From positions 166,908-230,907 of the forward strand of contig MEHQ01003881.1 in assembly GCA_008828725.1 (NCBI GenBank): a stretch of 64,000 nt of DNA, read 5' to 3'. The notes beneath the pieces were generated by a model. The model searched no databases, was not told the origin of the DNA, and saw only the letters and a program-made list of their open reading frames with translations. Origin of the DNA: Saccharina japonica. Taxonomy: Eukaryota; Sar; Phaeophyceae; Laminariales; Laminariaceae. Below are positions 23,801 through 34,730 of the stretch, piece after piece (within the stretch, counting starts at the first letter, position 1; every line of letters begins with the position of its first letter). The position numbers and the translations under genes were made by a program.

Positions 23801-26800
23801 TTTTTGCCTCTCAAGTCCCGAAGGCGTTAAAGTTAAAGTTCACGTGTTCGCGGGTCGGGTCAAACCTTGCGGGCCAGGTTGCGTCGGGTCGGGTAACGGT
23901 TGGCCGGACCCGATCCGTGAGAACTTGAAAACCTTCCGACCCGGCTCGACCCGACTCAACCCAACTCGACCCGACTAGACCCGACTCGACCCGACCCGAC
24001 TCGACCCAACTCGACCCGTGCGACCTCGAAAACTTCCTGACCCGACTCGAAGGTCGGAGTCATGATCCGTGAAGAGTCCTTGTGAAAATTGAGTAAGGTG
24101 AGATCGGAGGGCACCGTTGCCTCCGCAAGGGAGTGAGCCTACTGCCTGTCTCCAGATGAGAAGCCACCCAGCCTTGCCGCAGCGCGGGGGGAAGCCTGCT
24201 ATATACCAGGTACATACCATCGCTGGAAAAACAAGAGGCCGTGAGCTAAACCCACCCATGCCATGAGTACACCCCCCCCCCCCCTAAACACACAGACTCG
24301 CGTACGCACTCCATGACATGAGTACACCCTCCCCCCCCTAAACACACACACACTCGCGTACGCACGCGCTTTAAACACAGCGAACACATAAATAGATCTT
24401 CGTTTTGTCAGGCCTACATTTTCTCCTTCGTCAGGCACGCACACACACACAAAAAAACGATTTTTCTCTCCCAGACAAGTCCCGTTTTCTTTCGTTTCCT
24501 TGTAAAAAAAACGAAGGCGCGCGTGCAGCGCATAAGCGACTATAAAAACCGACGCTTTCCGCCACTCCCCGTCTCTGGAAGTGGCCACACCAAAAAAAAA
24601 AAAAAACACTTAATTAGACGCTGCCATCCATATATGCAAGAAAGTCCGCCTGGCAAGCGGTTCTTAGTAGAGGGTGCAGCTCACCCTTCATGCGACTCGC
24701 TTAACCCCTCAGGGCGCTTCGCGCTTGGTGCAAGCAATCAATGTCTGCCTGGTCGGTGAAAACCCGACGTCCTCCACCCCGACATCGTAGGGGTTCGAGG
24801 GTCTATGGCCATACGACCATGAACATGCAAAGCAATTGAGGACACTCGTACACACCCCCCCCACCACCACCCCGACTACGGCCATGCCCGACAATGAGTG
24901 TACCCCCCTGATAAGACTACCAAAACGTATCTCATGTAATATATTGAAACGACGTAATGAGCGCCCAACCGTTGGAGGGGTTTCTCTATTATAGGAGTAG
25001 GAACGGTGCTCCGTCTCGAAAGGGATGCGTGGTCAATGGTCAAACGACTAAGGCAAGCAACAAATGAGTACGCCCCTGGTCGGTGAAAACCCGACATGCT
25101 CCGTCCCGGCATTGTAGGGGTGCGAGGGTCCATGGTCATACGACTACGGCCATGCATGAAAATGAAGTACACCCCCCCCCCCGACTAGACGGCCATGCAG
25201 ACAAATGCTAAGGCAGAGATGCACCGTGATGTTTCTGCCTTCAAAGGGTGGTCACTTGAGGAGCTCTATGCCTCGCCCAAAAACGCACCCCCGATGAACA
25301 ATCCCACGGCCTTAACCCTTTTAGGAATGCAGTCCCGTTTTGGGGACAAACCACTCAAATTCTAAGCAATTTGTCCCCAAAACGGGACTCCAGTCCTATA
25401 AGGTTCAAAGTACAAAAAAAATAGATATGCAAAAAAAAGGACGGCATTTAAAAAAAAAAAAAAACATTATCCGGTCTCGTATGTGAGGCGGACGAGCTTA
25501 AGGGATTTTACGGCGTGGCGTGCTGATGGGGTCGACGAAGGACATGCAGGCTACACGTGACTGAGGTGAAGACATTCAAGCAGAAAAAGAGCGCCAACGG
25601 CGTGAAAGCACCCGCGGCCGGCGGAATTTGGTTATATATAACCCCACACAGAACTGAAAAAAATGTCATACACTAATTCCCAGTAGTTTGTCCCCAAATT
25701 CGTGGGACCAGTTCTTAAGGGGTTAACCCATTCAGAACTGAAAAAAAAACTTATCCCACACTAATTCCTAGTATTTTGTCCCCAAATACACGGGACCAAT
25801 TATTAACCCTTAAAGGACTGGAGTCCCGTTTTGGGGACAAATTACTTAGAATTAGTGTGGATTGTCCCCAAAACGGGACTGCAGTCCTAAAAGGGTTCAG
25901 GGGATAAGGAGAACCATGGTTTGGACACATTATTTAGCCAAAAAAACGCTACCTCTATCATCGCACGCGTCTGGCATCACAATAATGAGTACCCCTCCCC
26001 CTTCCCTCCCCTCCTCCCCTCCCTCTCCCTATACCTCAATGATGGTTTTGAGCCGCCTCTTGAACTCCGGCAGAGTATGGAGAGGGCCTGGGACGCCATT
26101 GGGAGTTATGACTGTGCTGTCCGACACCTGCAGGTGGATTCGACAAAAAAAGAAGGGGGGGGACGGGGGAAAAAAAAAATGGCAAAAAGGAGGGGGGGGG
26201 CGGCGGCGGCGGCAGCAGCAGCAGCAGCACTTAAAACAAAATATAGCCCAAGCCCCGAACAGTCGCGAAACCAGAAAAAAAAAAAAAAAAAAAAGAAAAA
26301 AAAAATAAGCCTGCCCTGCCCTGACTTTTGCCGTGACTTGCCCTGCCCTGCCCTGCCCCCCGTACAACCTACAAGGCACCGACCACGCGCAACTGCTGCT
26401 GTTGTAGCACCCGTACGTACGTATGGCCTCTCGCGGGACGACGGGGCCAAGAGCCAAGAGCGGAAAGACAAAATTCGGGCCCGCGCGGTCCACAGCACTG
26501 CTGCTGTCTCGCGGGTTTGGCCCACGGGACAGCGCCCCGTATGGTATGTTGCGGCACGATACGGTACGGTACGGTGCGGCAAGGTAGGGTAGGCTGCAGT
26601 CGAGCCCGAAGGATCGGCAAAAGGTGGATGTGGAAGTGGATGTGGGTGGGTGGGTGGGTGGGTGGGTTGGATGGGACTTCAAAAATATTAGCATTTGAAG
26701 TCTGCTGCCCCGTTGCTCCGTACGAGTACCATATATTTCCTGTGCGGCCAAGCGATTGTTCGAGCCGAGATGAGGGTTACTATGGCAGAAAACAAGTCGC

Positions 26801-27459
26801 ATATACTCGTATATACATACAATACGTACGTATGTACCATATTGTTTTTTGCTTGATCGTTGAAAGGTGGAAAAAGGGCCGAGGCAGGACGACCACATGA
26901 CAACTCTTCATCGCTACGATATAAATGTTCCCAAGGTATGCAAGAAGAGTGCTGTTAATACGAGTACACACAATTGAGTGTAAAGACTCTCTTCACACAT
27001 CACTCGCGTGCGCGAAAAAAAATACCAGGTATATAATAACGCCAACAGGCAAACATTACACAGCAGAAACGTTCCTGTGGCATCCCACCCAACGAATCTA
27101 CCGTTCAACGGGTCTAACGCCCAACGGATATATCGCTCAACGGCATCGCACATGCGAGTCACCGTCGAAAAGTTCAAGCCGGGAAACCCCGGGGGAAGGA
27201 AAATATGATGGTCCCCACTCAGAGTCACAACACAACACGAGCACATCGAACACAATAAAAAACAAGTAAAATAGCAAAAAAAAACACCCACACACAACAC
27301 CCACACATGATATGAAAGCAGCTAATAAGACGCACAACGCACGTAACAAGACAAGCGTGTAACGCACGCATCTATATATGTATTCTATGAAATTATGTTC
27401 TACCTGGTACTATAATGTTCTTGTTCTTTTTTTTGCATGTACCAAAAACGCAAAAACAC

Positions 27460-27490
<31 letters not shown>

Positions 27491-30400
27491 AGGCAAAGGA
27501 AAGGAAAAAAAAAAAACGCCAGGAAAGCCAGAGCGCGTGCATGATTGGAAACCCCCCCGAAAAAAGTCGCCGCGCGCGCACCAGGACGTAGTTGTTGTCG
27601 TGTTCATCCGCCTCTGAGTCGTAGTTGGGGTCCCCCTTGTCGGCAATGCCATCCACCGCTTTTGCCTCGCTCCCGTCGTCCGTTGGGTCCCACCGCCCCT
27701 TCTGTCCCCCACCTCCTCCGTTCTTGCCCTTGCGAAACAGGTGGGTGGGTTGCGGAAAGGCGGGTTTCATCGGGTGAGTGGGTTGCGGAGGGACGCGGCA
27801 GGTTGCATCCATGAGACATCATATAAAATTGCTACGAAATACAAACACCAGCTTTTGCGTAAAAATTGCTACATAATAAAAACACCAGCTTTTGGTGTAA
27901 AATTGCTACAAAATAGAAACATGAGCTGCTGCTGTGTGGGCGTTTTTTTTTTTTCACATCAAACCGTTACTTTCCACCCGTCGACAGCACACCCAGTGTC
28001 ATTATTCTTCCATTCCTATTAATAGAGAGAGATACCAGGGTACGTAGATAGATACAAGCTCTGTGGTCACAAAAAACCACGACACAAGAGACATGCTACA
28101 GTGTAATGCAGTCCGCAGAGTAGACAGCAGTGCATTGCAATGTTATCGCAGGGTTAGGGGTGTAGGGAGAGTACGACCGATTGAGAGAACGTACCTAACC
28201 CTATATATATATATATACGTCGTCGAAAAAAAGGCGGAGAGGGGTGAGTTGAAGTCTTCGGCAACGAAACGATTTGGTACCAACCCAGTTTTGCTTTTTT
28301 CTTATCCGCTGTCTTGCTTGCCACAAGGGTTTACCTATCATAGGGCATCGCATGTTTTACCCGGGGCGGGCTCGCGGGGGGACCCATGTATGGCGACAAA
28401 CCGAAACGACGACTGCGATATATATATTTAATTGAATTAAAAAACAACACCTCAGCGCTACGTATGATACATCGAAAAACAAAAAACAAATCTCAAAACT
28501 CGTTTTTGCAAGCTTGGTGTGATACTTCGACCGCGCGTTCTATATATACGGGGTATATAAGTTTTTACTTTATAGAGTGGCCTACAAAACCTGACACGTT
28601 TTTTTGTAAGAAACGAAGCCGCCACCCATGTCAGCAAAGGCTACTCGTACTGCAAAACATTAGTATTATCGAGCGACTGTTACTCGTATAAGACCGAGCA
28701 GCAGTGAGCAAGTTATCACCATATGCCTGCCGCCTGCGCGTGTGGTACAGCAGACAGCTCGATGCGCACTGCGGCTCGGACACAAGTTATACGCCGGTAG
28801 CCTGGAGCTGCGTCGTGTGCCCGATGCTGCTGTAATCGTCGTAGTCTTGCCGACATGTTTTCCCTCTCTGAAGCCTCAAGGGGGTTGGTTACCTCTGAAG
28901 CCTCAAAAGGGTTACCCTGTTACCTCTGCAGCCTCAAAAGGGTTACCTCTGAAGCCCCAAAACGGGTTACCTCTGCAGGGGTTACCTCTGAAGCCTCGAA
29001 CGGGTTACCTTTCAAGCCCCAAAAGAAATAAAATGTGAAGCCCCAACTATGAGAAGCCCTAAAAGGGTTGCGTCTGAAGTCCCAAAGCGGTTACGTCGCA
29101 AACCTCAAAAGGGTTACCTCTGAAGCCTCGAAAGGGATATCTCTGAAGCCTCAAGGAGGTTACCTCTGAAGCCCTAAAGGGGTTACCTCTGAAGCCCCCA
29201 GTGGGTTGCTTACCTCCGAAACCTGAAAAGGGTTACCTCTGAAGCCCCTAAACGGGTTACCTCTGCAGGGGTTACCTCTGAAGCCGCAAAGGGGGTTACC
29301 TCTCAAGCCCCGACAGGAATAAAATGTGAAGCTCCAACTATAAGAAGCCCCGAAAGGGTTGCGCCTGAAGCCCAAAAGGGGTTACCTCGCAAGCCTCAAA
29401 ATAGTTACTTCTGAAGCCCAAAGGGGTTACCTCTGAAGCCTAAAAGCGGTTACTTTTGAAACATCACAGGGGTTACCCCTGAAGCCTCAAGGGGGTAACT
29501 TCTGAAGCCCCAAAATATTTACTTCTCAAGCCCCAAAAGGCTTACCTCTCAAACCCCCCAAAAGGGTTACCTCTGAAGCCCCAAAGGGGTGACCTCTGAA
29601 CCATCAAAGGGGTTACCTCTGAAGCTCCAAAGGAGTTACCTCTGAAGCCTCGAAAGGGTCACCTCTGAAGCCCCAAAGGGCTTACCAGTACCTCTCAAGC
29701 TCCAAACGGATTACCTCTGAAGCTTCAAAGGAGTTTCCTCTGAAGCCCCAAAGGGCTTACCGGTACCTCTCAAGCTCCAAAGGGGTTACCTCTGAAGCCT
29801 CAGAGAGGTTACCTCTGAAGTCTCAAAGTTACCTCTCGAGCCCCAAAGGGGGTTACCTCTGAAGCCCCACAGGCGTTTTATAACTCTTATAGAGCTGCGC
29901 TCACGTTTCAGAGGCACACTCGTACCTGGAACAAGAGTTACCTAAATTGCAACAGCCAGTAGAAAGGTTAACGAGTTATCGTCGCGACGGAACCAATAGA
30001 TCGCCCCCCCCCCCTCCCTTTCCCTCCCACCTCTACAAAAACCAACGAGGCAGGACAATTTTCTTTGCAAGCGAGCCTTCCGCCACGTAAAAAAAAAAAA
30101 GCGAGCGCGACGCAGGGAAGAGCTTGTGGGTGGGACGTATGGGCTGACGAGCAGACTAACACGGCAACCCACTGCAGCGCAGCCAAAAGTGAGGGGGGGG
30201 GGGGGGGGGCACTCGATGGGTCACTCGTCAACACCAGAGACTAGAAAGCAAGTGCGAGGCAACCAGCCACAGCAAACACAAAACGAATCCGCTCTATGTA
30301 ATTGGTGTCTAGCCAAGGCGCTAAAGAGGCCACGGTTTGCTGACCCCTCCCCTGCACTAAAACTAGTACATACAATAAAACCACAAGAGGCCTTTGGCAC

Positions 30401-30817
30401 CCCCAAAAAGACCGGTCTCCTATATACGTACCCCTATGTCCCTAATTATAAGCACCATTTTGATTAGATAATAATACAAAAACGGTTCTTACATTTACAG
30501 ACAGATTTGTAGCCTCTAAACTAAAAGCATCTTCGTGTTTTAGTGCTCTTGGCCACGCGGCGTGATAAAAAAAAGACACAGCACAAAAAGGGGCGTTGAA
30601 CCCGTCAAAAACGAGTGAGGAGGGGAGGGAAGGGGGGGAGGGGGCGGGCGGGGAGAAGAGATGTCATGCACAAATGCCGAGCCGTTCTGCGACCGCACGC
30701 GCAGGCATGTGGGCATACCTTGGCGCTCCCCTTCCTGGTTATGTTGCGCTTCGAGGTGCCCTCCTCGCCCACGCGCGACTCTGGTGCCGGGTGCGACTTA
30801 ACCTTGTGCCCGTCCAT
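14333..30817 (-). CDS. PDCD4: PDCD4-type protein with tandem MA3 domains
   Basis: Ten exons join in phase to 411 codons plus stop: 30719-30817, 27582-27728, 26035-26127, 22274-22399, 21870-21991, 19071-19205, 17815-17899, 16508-16615, 14988-15107, 14333-14533. Residues 34-82 hold KGRW and DPNYDSE, the pre-domain motifs of PDCD4 and plant MRF proteins. MA3-1 (about 103-235) has EFKRRLKTIIEEYF, YHYEIVKRGI and FLARAVADEIIPP; MA3-2 (about 250-375) has VWGPGDGRP, LFHHEIVKRAV, GFDRLHE and DLILDTP. In this family MA3 domains bind eIF4A and restrain translation. Introns make up over 90% of the locus and contain satellites. Nine introns are GT-AG except the last (14534-14987), which is GC-AG. The ATG at 30815-30817 follows ACAG|GT, so a further 5' exon cannot be excluded. 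No close functional competitor; the paralogue type (animal PDCD4 versus plant MRF) is unresolved. Confidence 0.92.
14534..14987 (-). other. GC-AG intron with poly(C) 3' tract and CAGA repeat
   Basis: The donor reads GAG|GCAAGT, the classic GC-AG consensus, and the acceptor AACCCAG|ATC. Both keep phase 0 and join GFDRLHE to ILPDLILD, as expected across this MA3 junction. On the transcribed strand a 29-base C run (plus-strand G at 14555-14583) lies 21 nt before the exon, where a polypyrimidine tract is expected. A (CAGA)n microsatellite occupies about 14830-14891. Confidence 0.8.
15190..15212. repeat. CAA microsatellite
   Basis: About seven to eight CAA units inside intron 8 of the PDCD4-type gene. 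Similar runs lie at 12896-12922. Confidence 0.85.
15610..15960. repeat. TAACGC/TGACGC hexamer satellite
   Basis: About 50 units of TAACGC or TGACGC grade into 9-bp units such as AACAACGCT at the right end. It lies in intron 8 of the PDCD4-type gene. Because the unit is a multiple of three, it opens long low-complexity frames (Thr-Leu on plus, Ala/Leu/Ser on minus) that are not genes. Confidence 0.9.
17130..17745. repeat. ~73-bp minisatellite, eight copies
   Basis: The word AATCATGGAAC, or a close variant, recurs near 17141, 17213, 17285, 17373, 17447, 17521, 17595 and 17667, giving spacings of 72-74 bp with one of 88. Each unit also carries AACTAGTCGGCGACTTATAG and ACTCACAGCCCTATATA. It fills intron 6, ending just before exon 17815-17899 of the PDCD4-type gene. 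Confidence 0.88.
18370..18500. repeat. CCATACCACA-type pentameric repeat, diverged
   Basis: Diverged pentameric units (CATAC, CACAC, CATGC) in intron 5 of the PDCD4-type gene. Related to the purer array at 18720-19062. Confidence 0.75.
18546..18700 (-). repeat. 5'-truncated SINE-like repeat
   Basis: Contains CCTCCTATTAATAGTCGTAA, CTCAGATCC, TGCCTTGCATTTTTTG and CTTCGTCGACTCGCGTC. Same family and order as at 2298 and 35780. Minus orientation relative to the tRNA-like head. Confidence 0.65.
18720..19062. repeat. CACAC/CATAC pentamer satellite
   Basis: About 340 bp of CCACA and CCATA pentamers, ending about 9 bp from the donor (19071|19070) of the exon at 19071-19205. On the transcribed strand this places a TGTGG/TATGG array just inside the 5' splice site of intron 5. 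Confidence 0.9.
19320..19830. repeat. ~65-bp minisatellite, about seven copies
   Basis: Units contain CACTAAAACTAGTATATTAA, GATGCTAGGTGACCGCGG and TTGACTGACCGCTCCC. Unit length varies from about 55 to 85 bp. It lies in intron 4 of the PDCD4-type gene. The same words appear at 30345-30365 and, more diverged, inside the elements at 45873-46057 and 47135-47340. Confidence 0.85.
20674..20745. repeat. 72-bp near-perfect palindrome
   Basis: GTCCTGGAGCATGG and GTGCACCCCGA pair with TCGGGGTGCAC and CCATGCTCCAGGAC around a loop of a few bases. A shorter GC-rich palindrome (GGGCGGCGTACGCCGCCC) lies at about 20881-20898. Confidence 0.8.
21132..21414. repeat. Tandem duplication containing a foldback MITE
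   Basis: Two almost identical units of about 141 bp (21132-21273 and 21274-21414). Each holds TTCCAGCAGCTACCACTTTC and a ~110-bp element with inverted ends TATTACGGGGGGCCATAG and CTATAGTCCCTCGTAATA. The MITE and its left flank were duplicated together. Confidence 0.85.
22206..22246. repeat. AACCT/AACCC pentamer repeat
   Basis: A short run of AACCN pentamers in intron 3, 28 bp outside the exon ending at 22274. Too short and pentameric to be a telomeric tract. Confidence 0.7.
22690..22860. repeat. GGCAGC/AGCGGC trinucleotide-rich stretch
   Basis: Ala/Ser/Gly-type triplet repeats within intron 3 of the PDCD4-type gene. Long open frames on both strands come from triplet periodicity; none has a recognisable domain. 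Confidence 0.65.
23249..23349. repeat. Diverged palindromic MITE (CCTTTTAGAACTGCA)
   Basis: Decayed copy of the family at 5857-5948. The right arm has lost much of its match but keeps AAAAAGGGTT. Confidence 0.6.
23371..23537. repeat. Two short Stowaway-like MITEs
   Basis: Elements at about 23371-23440 and 23467-23537 have inverted ends CTGTCCCGAAATATAAGCA / TGCTTATATTACGAGACA and CTGTCCCAAAATATAAGAA / GGTGCTTATATTTAGGGACA. They belong to the family seen intact with TA flanks at 56271-56349 and 57280-57358. Confidence 0.7.
23560..23725. repeat. Second copy of the GGTCCCTCTATAGTGCC repeat
   Basis: Opposite orientation to the copy at 3384-3565, with shared words CCGGCACTATAGAGGGACC and GCGATTCCACAGGCACTA. 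Lies in intron 3 of the PDCD4-type gene. Confidence 0.65.
23865..24035. repeat. ACCCGACTCG-type tandem repeat
   Basis: Diverged decamers such as CGACCCGACT and CAACTCGACC. Low complexity, no coding sense. Confidence 0.7.
24245..24360 (+). repeat. Tandem pair of poly(C) repeat tails
   Basis: CATGAGTACACC plus a C run, then TAAACACACA and CTCGCGTACGCACTCC, occur twice about 56 bp apart. Only the last few bases of the element plus its C tail are duplicated. Confidence 0.6.
24575..25182 (+). repeat. Cluster of three poly(C)-tailed repeats
   Basis: A 3' half copy (about 24575-24865) with an A-rich interruption, then a short-subfamily unit (24947-25075) ending GAGTACGCCCC, then at 25076 a fragment starting CCTGGTCGGTGAAAACCCG and ending GAAGTACACC plus a C run. 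All share one orientation inside intron 3 of the PDCD4-type gene. Confidence 0.75.
25313..25406. repeat. 94-bp palindromic MITE
   Basis: Inverted arms contain GTCCCGTTTTGGGGACAAA and TTTGTCCCCAAAACGGGAC. Same family as 5857-5948. Confidence 0.8.
25804..25898. repeat. 95-bp palindromic MITE
   Basis: Best preserved copy of the family: GGACTGGAGTCCCGTTTTGG pairs with CCAAAACGGGACTGCAGTCC. It lies about 135 bp from the exon ending at 26035. A decayed relative occupies about 25655-25800. Confidence 0.8.
26640..26667. repeat. GGGT microsatellite
   Basis: Six or seven GGGT/GGTG units in intron 2 of the PDCD4-type gene. Confidence 0.75.
28870..29880. repeat. 1-kb minisatellite, ~22-bp unit GGTTACCTCTGAAGCC
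   Basis: About 40 units of GGTTACCTCTGAAGCC plus 4-8 variable bases (often TCAAAAGG or CCAAAGG) fill most of intron 1 of the PDCD4-type gene. A higher-order duplication is visible: a ~350-bp block containing GAATAAAATGTGAAG occurs at about 28950-29060 and again at about 29250-29360. Frames such as minus-strand GFRGNPF repeats are interrupted by stops and are not treated as a gene. Confidence 0.9.
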
Positions 30818-32149
30818 ACCTGTTCCGAACCAAAAGGTGTCAGGAGACGTGTCAGCGAGGCAAACCGTTCGCTGTCAAGGGCGTACATAGGGGTCGAGTG
30901 TTCTCCGGTAACATTCCGTCGTCGCATTAATTCGTATATAGTTTGGGATCAATGAGGCCTCTCTGCTGCGATCAGCCGGAGACTCTCACCCAGGGCTACT
31001 ACCCCCGCGTTGATTCGCCGGTAGTCAACGCGGCACCTCGTCGCAGAGAGTAGTTACCCTGGTAAAATAAGCACTACATTATAAATTACCACAGTAAAAC
31101 TTAGTAGTTTGTTGCCAGTCAAGGCATGTCAAGGCACGTCAAGGCAAAGTTGCTGCCTACCAAGAGGTGAAAGCGCCTTCTCCTGACGTCTTTGGTTCCA
31201 TAGGGCACAAACGCCAAAAAAAAAACGAAACAAAACGAAACGAAACGAAAACAAACCGAACGAAACGAAAATAAAACGAACCGAAACAAAACCAACAACC
31301 AACAAACCAACCAACCAACCAACACAAAACGAAGAACAACGAACGCCGTCCACACCGACATGAAAACCGGCAGGGCGCACGGAAGCTCATCTGCGAGTGA
31401 GCCATATAATTCAACCAAGGCAGCCAAGGCACCCACGGCAAGTGAGGCGCGAGCGAAATGCAGCTCCAGACGTAAGAGAGAGATACGTAGATAATCCGGT
31501 CACGCTACGCTAAGTCCTGCCGAAGGACGGGTCGACAAATGCACGCCCCCACGTTTCGGCTGCTGCGCGGCCCGTGATTTTTAGGGAGAGAGCTTTGAGG
31601 GTGCTTTGGGATGCGTTGGCATTGGAAAAACTTTTGAGTTGCTTTGGTGTGCAAGGCGGAACACAGAAAAGGCATATTTTGTATATCAGTCTGTCAATCT
31701 ATGGTCATTCTTATTTCGAGGGGCCATAGTAATACATAGTAATACATACAAATCATAAAAATACATAGTATTGCATAGTGATACACAGTGATACGTGTAA
31801 TACATGCATTTATAATCCACGACTTAAAAAAAAACATGTATGCCCCCGTGTGTTTACACACCACCTTTGGGTCTGATCACTGTTAGTACTATGGTCCCGC
31901 GTGATAGTGGGATAATATTAATATTGATAGCACGGGCTGTGTACGTACACAGCGGGCGAGAGCCGCCTTACAGACGAAATAGTGTGATTTTGCCGCAGAC
32001 CTCGAGGCTCCCTCCGCCCCACCGCTACAAAAACGCCATTACTATACACCGTGTTAACCCCCCCTGGCAAGCAAGAGCGGGATAGAAGAGGCGCCCATCC
32101 GCGAGCACGAAACACAAGACGGCATGCGATGCCAGCGAAAGGGTCGAGT

Positions 32150-32275
32150 AGCAGGGGAGGGGGTTGGGGTTGGGGGTTGGGGGGGGGGGGGCATGTTGTT
32201 GTTGGTGTTGGTGTTGGTGTTGGTGTTGGTGTTGTTGTTGATGGTGGTGGTGGTGGTGTTGGTGTTGATATAGAT
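32150..32275. repeat. GGGTTGGG and GGTGTT repeat tract
   Basis: A purine/GT-rich tract with a G run at about 32179-32190 and then about 15 GTTGGT/GTTGTT units. It is capable of G-quadruplex formation in principle. Confidence 0.75.
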
Positions 32276-33451
32276 GTTTCCTAAGAAATAATCTTTCGCT
32301 CCCCTCTCCCCTGGTATCTTTATCCAGATGCTTTCATCGAATTTCGTGTCTTTGATCACGTCTATTATGTGGGGGGTGTCACTTGCACCTCATCCGAGAA
32401 AAACAAAATCAAAGCCCCGCCCAAAACACCGCCTCTTTAAGAAATGTCAAACCGTATGTATGTACGATATACGATACGAGTATACCTCTATAAATACCAT
32501 GAGAGTTACGTCGACTGGGGTCGGTCGTTAGTTATGAGTGGACCGTAATACACCTCTTTTCTCCGTGACGAACGGCCCAACTTTCGATAGACAACTCTTC
32601 GAGCTACTGCTTGCTTTCTACACTTTGCTGGCAGCAGCACGACTGCTGTACGAGTAGTCTGTCCGTACTTTAGATTGTCAGCAACAACGCAAGGCATAGT
32701 ATAACTACTATAAACTCGTTTGGGCTGGTCGGTGTTATTTGCCCGGTTACTGGTCCGTTGTTTTTCTTTTTATGTTAAGAGGTTTTTTTTCCCACGTTTT
32801 TCGTTCTTGCCCGGTGACTACGTACGAACACATATAGCTGGTACGAGGAACGCGCGCCTGCTGTGTTCGCCCTTCTCAGCTTGCGGACAACCCCGGGGTT
32901 TTCAAGTCAACCCCAACCCCGAAGGGAAACCTTGTATGTATCTATACAAACCCGGCGTATACACCATATACTTGAGTAGACGTATAAATCAAACGCGTCC
33001 ATCAAAATGAAAAAACAAGGGAGAGTGGAGATAAAAATCCCGCGATGGTTTGGACGATTCCGCCGACTCAAATAATCAAATAATGTGAGGTCTACCTTGG
33101 GTATAATACATACATAATAACGACGACAATCGACAATCTAGATGTACGAGTATTGACACGACATTTTTGCAACGCCAAGGTTTTCAATTGTGTGATAGGC
33201 CTCAACAGCGCGCACAACAACGCCGAAATCGGCTCGTTGAAGCCGCCGTGCAACCTATGGTCTATTATATACGCGTGTATCCATTTTACCGAGGCGAATG
33301 GGCGACGAAAACCATATTAATTGATGAAACTTCTTCCGAAAAAGGACAGAAAGAAGCAGGCCGACGGACGGCCCATCAAGGAAAAAGCTATGTAGCCAGT
33401 CTGGCAGGTTTCACCGGCTGATTGGCCAACTGCCTTGCTTGCTCGCTTTCT

Positions 33452-33475
33452 CCCCCCCCCCCCCCCCCCCCCCCC
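33452..33475. repeat. C24 homopolymer
   Basis: Pure C run preceded by GCTCGCTTTCT. There is no clear poly(C)-tailed repeat body next to it. Confidence 0.8.
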
Positions 33476-34730
33476 ATGTGCTACTACAACTCTTGCTCCA
33501 ACATAGCCCAATCGCCCAGTTCTCAAGTTAGACAGTAGTGCGGAAGGAATGCGCCCGTCGCGGCCGTGGAAGCAGAGGAGTCCAAAAATGTCCAACTTCA
33601 AACTGGGTCAGATCGTGACACGTCACGCGATTGATGCAAACAAAACTTGCACAAAGCGCGGCGCAACTTGGAGCATGTGCCTCCGCTCACTCGGTGGTGG
33701 GACAGCAGCCGTGCTACTACATTATGGGTGGGACTGCGCATACAAGCGATTCATGAAATTCGCAGGCACGGTGGTCGAAGGCATGTTCCCCCCCCCCGAC
33801 GCACGGCAACCGAAAAGCCGTACGTAGAGTGTTTGAGCACGCGTTTAACGACAGGTTCATGACCAAGCATACGTTTCACGACGAGTTTTAAGTACCAGGT
33901 TCATGACGCAAGCATGCGTTTCATGACCGAGTTCAAGCAGCCAACATTTGTAGCGTACATAGCATTTCGTAAAAAAAAAAAAAAAAAACGTCACCTGTGA
34001 GCTTTGCGTACCGAACTTAAAAGATTGTCTTCGCTGGCGGAGAATCTCACTACCATCAACATTTTCACGCATATAGAAATATCAGAAATGGCAGTAGTTG
34101 CGATAAGGTAACATGTATTATGTAGAATGCACGGAACAGGTAGGTACGTGCAGAAAATATAGTTTATGGAGGCGGATAATTTCAAGCCAACAAAATCGAA
34201 AAGAAGCTAGCGGTATACACCCTGGTACAACTGCAGTACCCGGGTGATGCATGCACACGCGGACGACAGATCATCGTCTGGGTGTATATATGATGCGTAG
34301 TGCAATACAGCAAAAGTAAAATCCAAAACTATTGAAAGTGCTGCAGAAACAAAAGAAAGGAGACACGTGGCACAAAACCCAACAAGGCGGGCACCATCTG
34401 TGGTCGACTTATATTATTATTTCGCGACGAAATTGAAACTTCGCTCAGAAAACCGTAAAAGATCGACGCTGAGACAAGATTTCCCCGGTACCTTTGGGTA
34501 TCTTGGTTTATTTTACCCCCCGGCACTAATTTGGTTTTAAACACATACCAGGTATGGTACGAGTTCTATAGCGTCTGACGCGATATTTTGTATTTTAGCA
34601 GCCATAGTACCGCTATCAACCGTGGCCGAAAACCTATTTTTTTGACTTGGAGTAACTCCATCAATACTTAATGTGATAGGATATGACGCCAGGTAGCGGA
34701 TACCACTACTATTAATACTGCTCTAGGTAC

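Noticed and set aside
25921..26898. Frames of 223 and 289 aa around 26 kb
   Set aside because: Mostly poly-Lys, poly-Ala or poly-Phe from A-rich and CAG/GGC tracts. Only 26035-26127 on the minus strand has family resemblance, and it is bounded by splice sites.
28870..29880. CRISPR-like or protein-coding repeat array
   Set aside because: The 22-bp units adjoin without spacers, and the frames are broken by stops and length changes; it fits a minisatellite.
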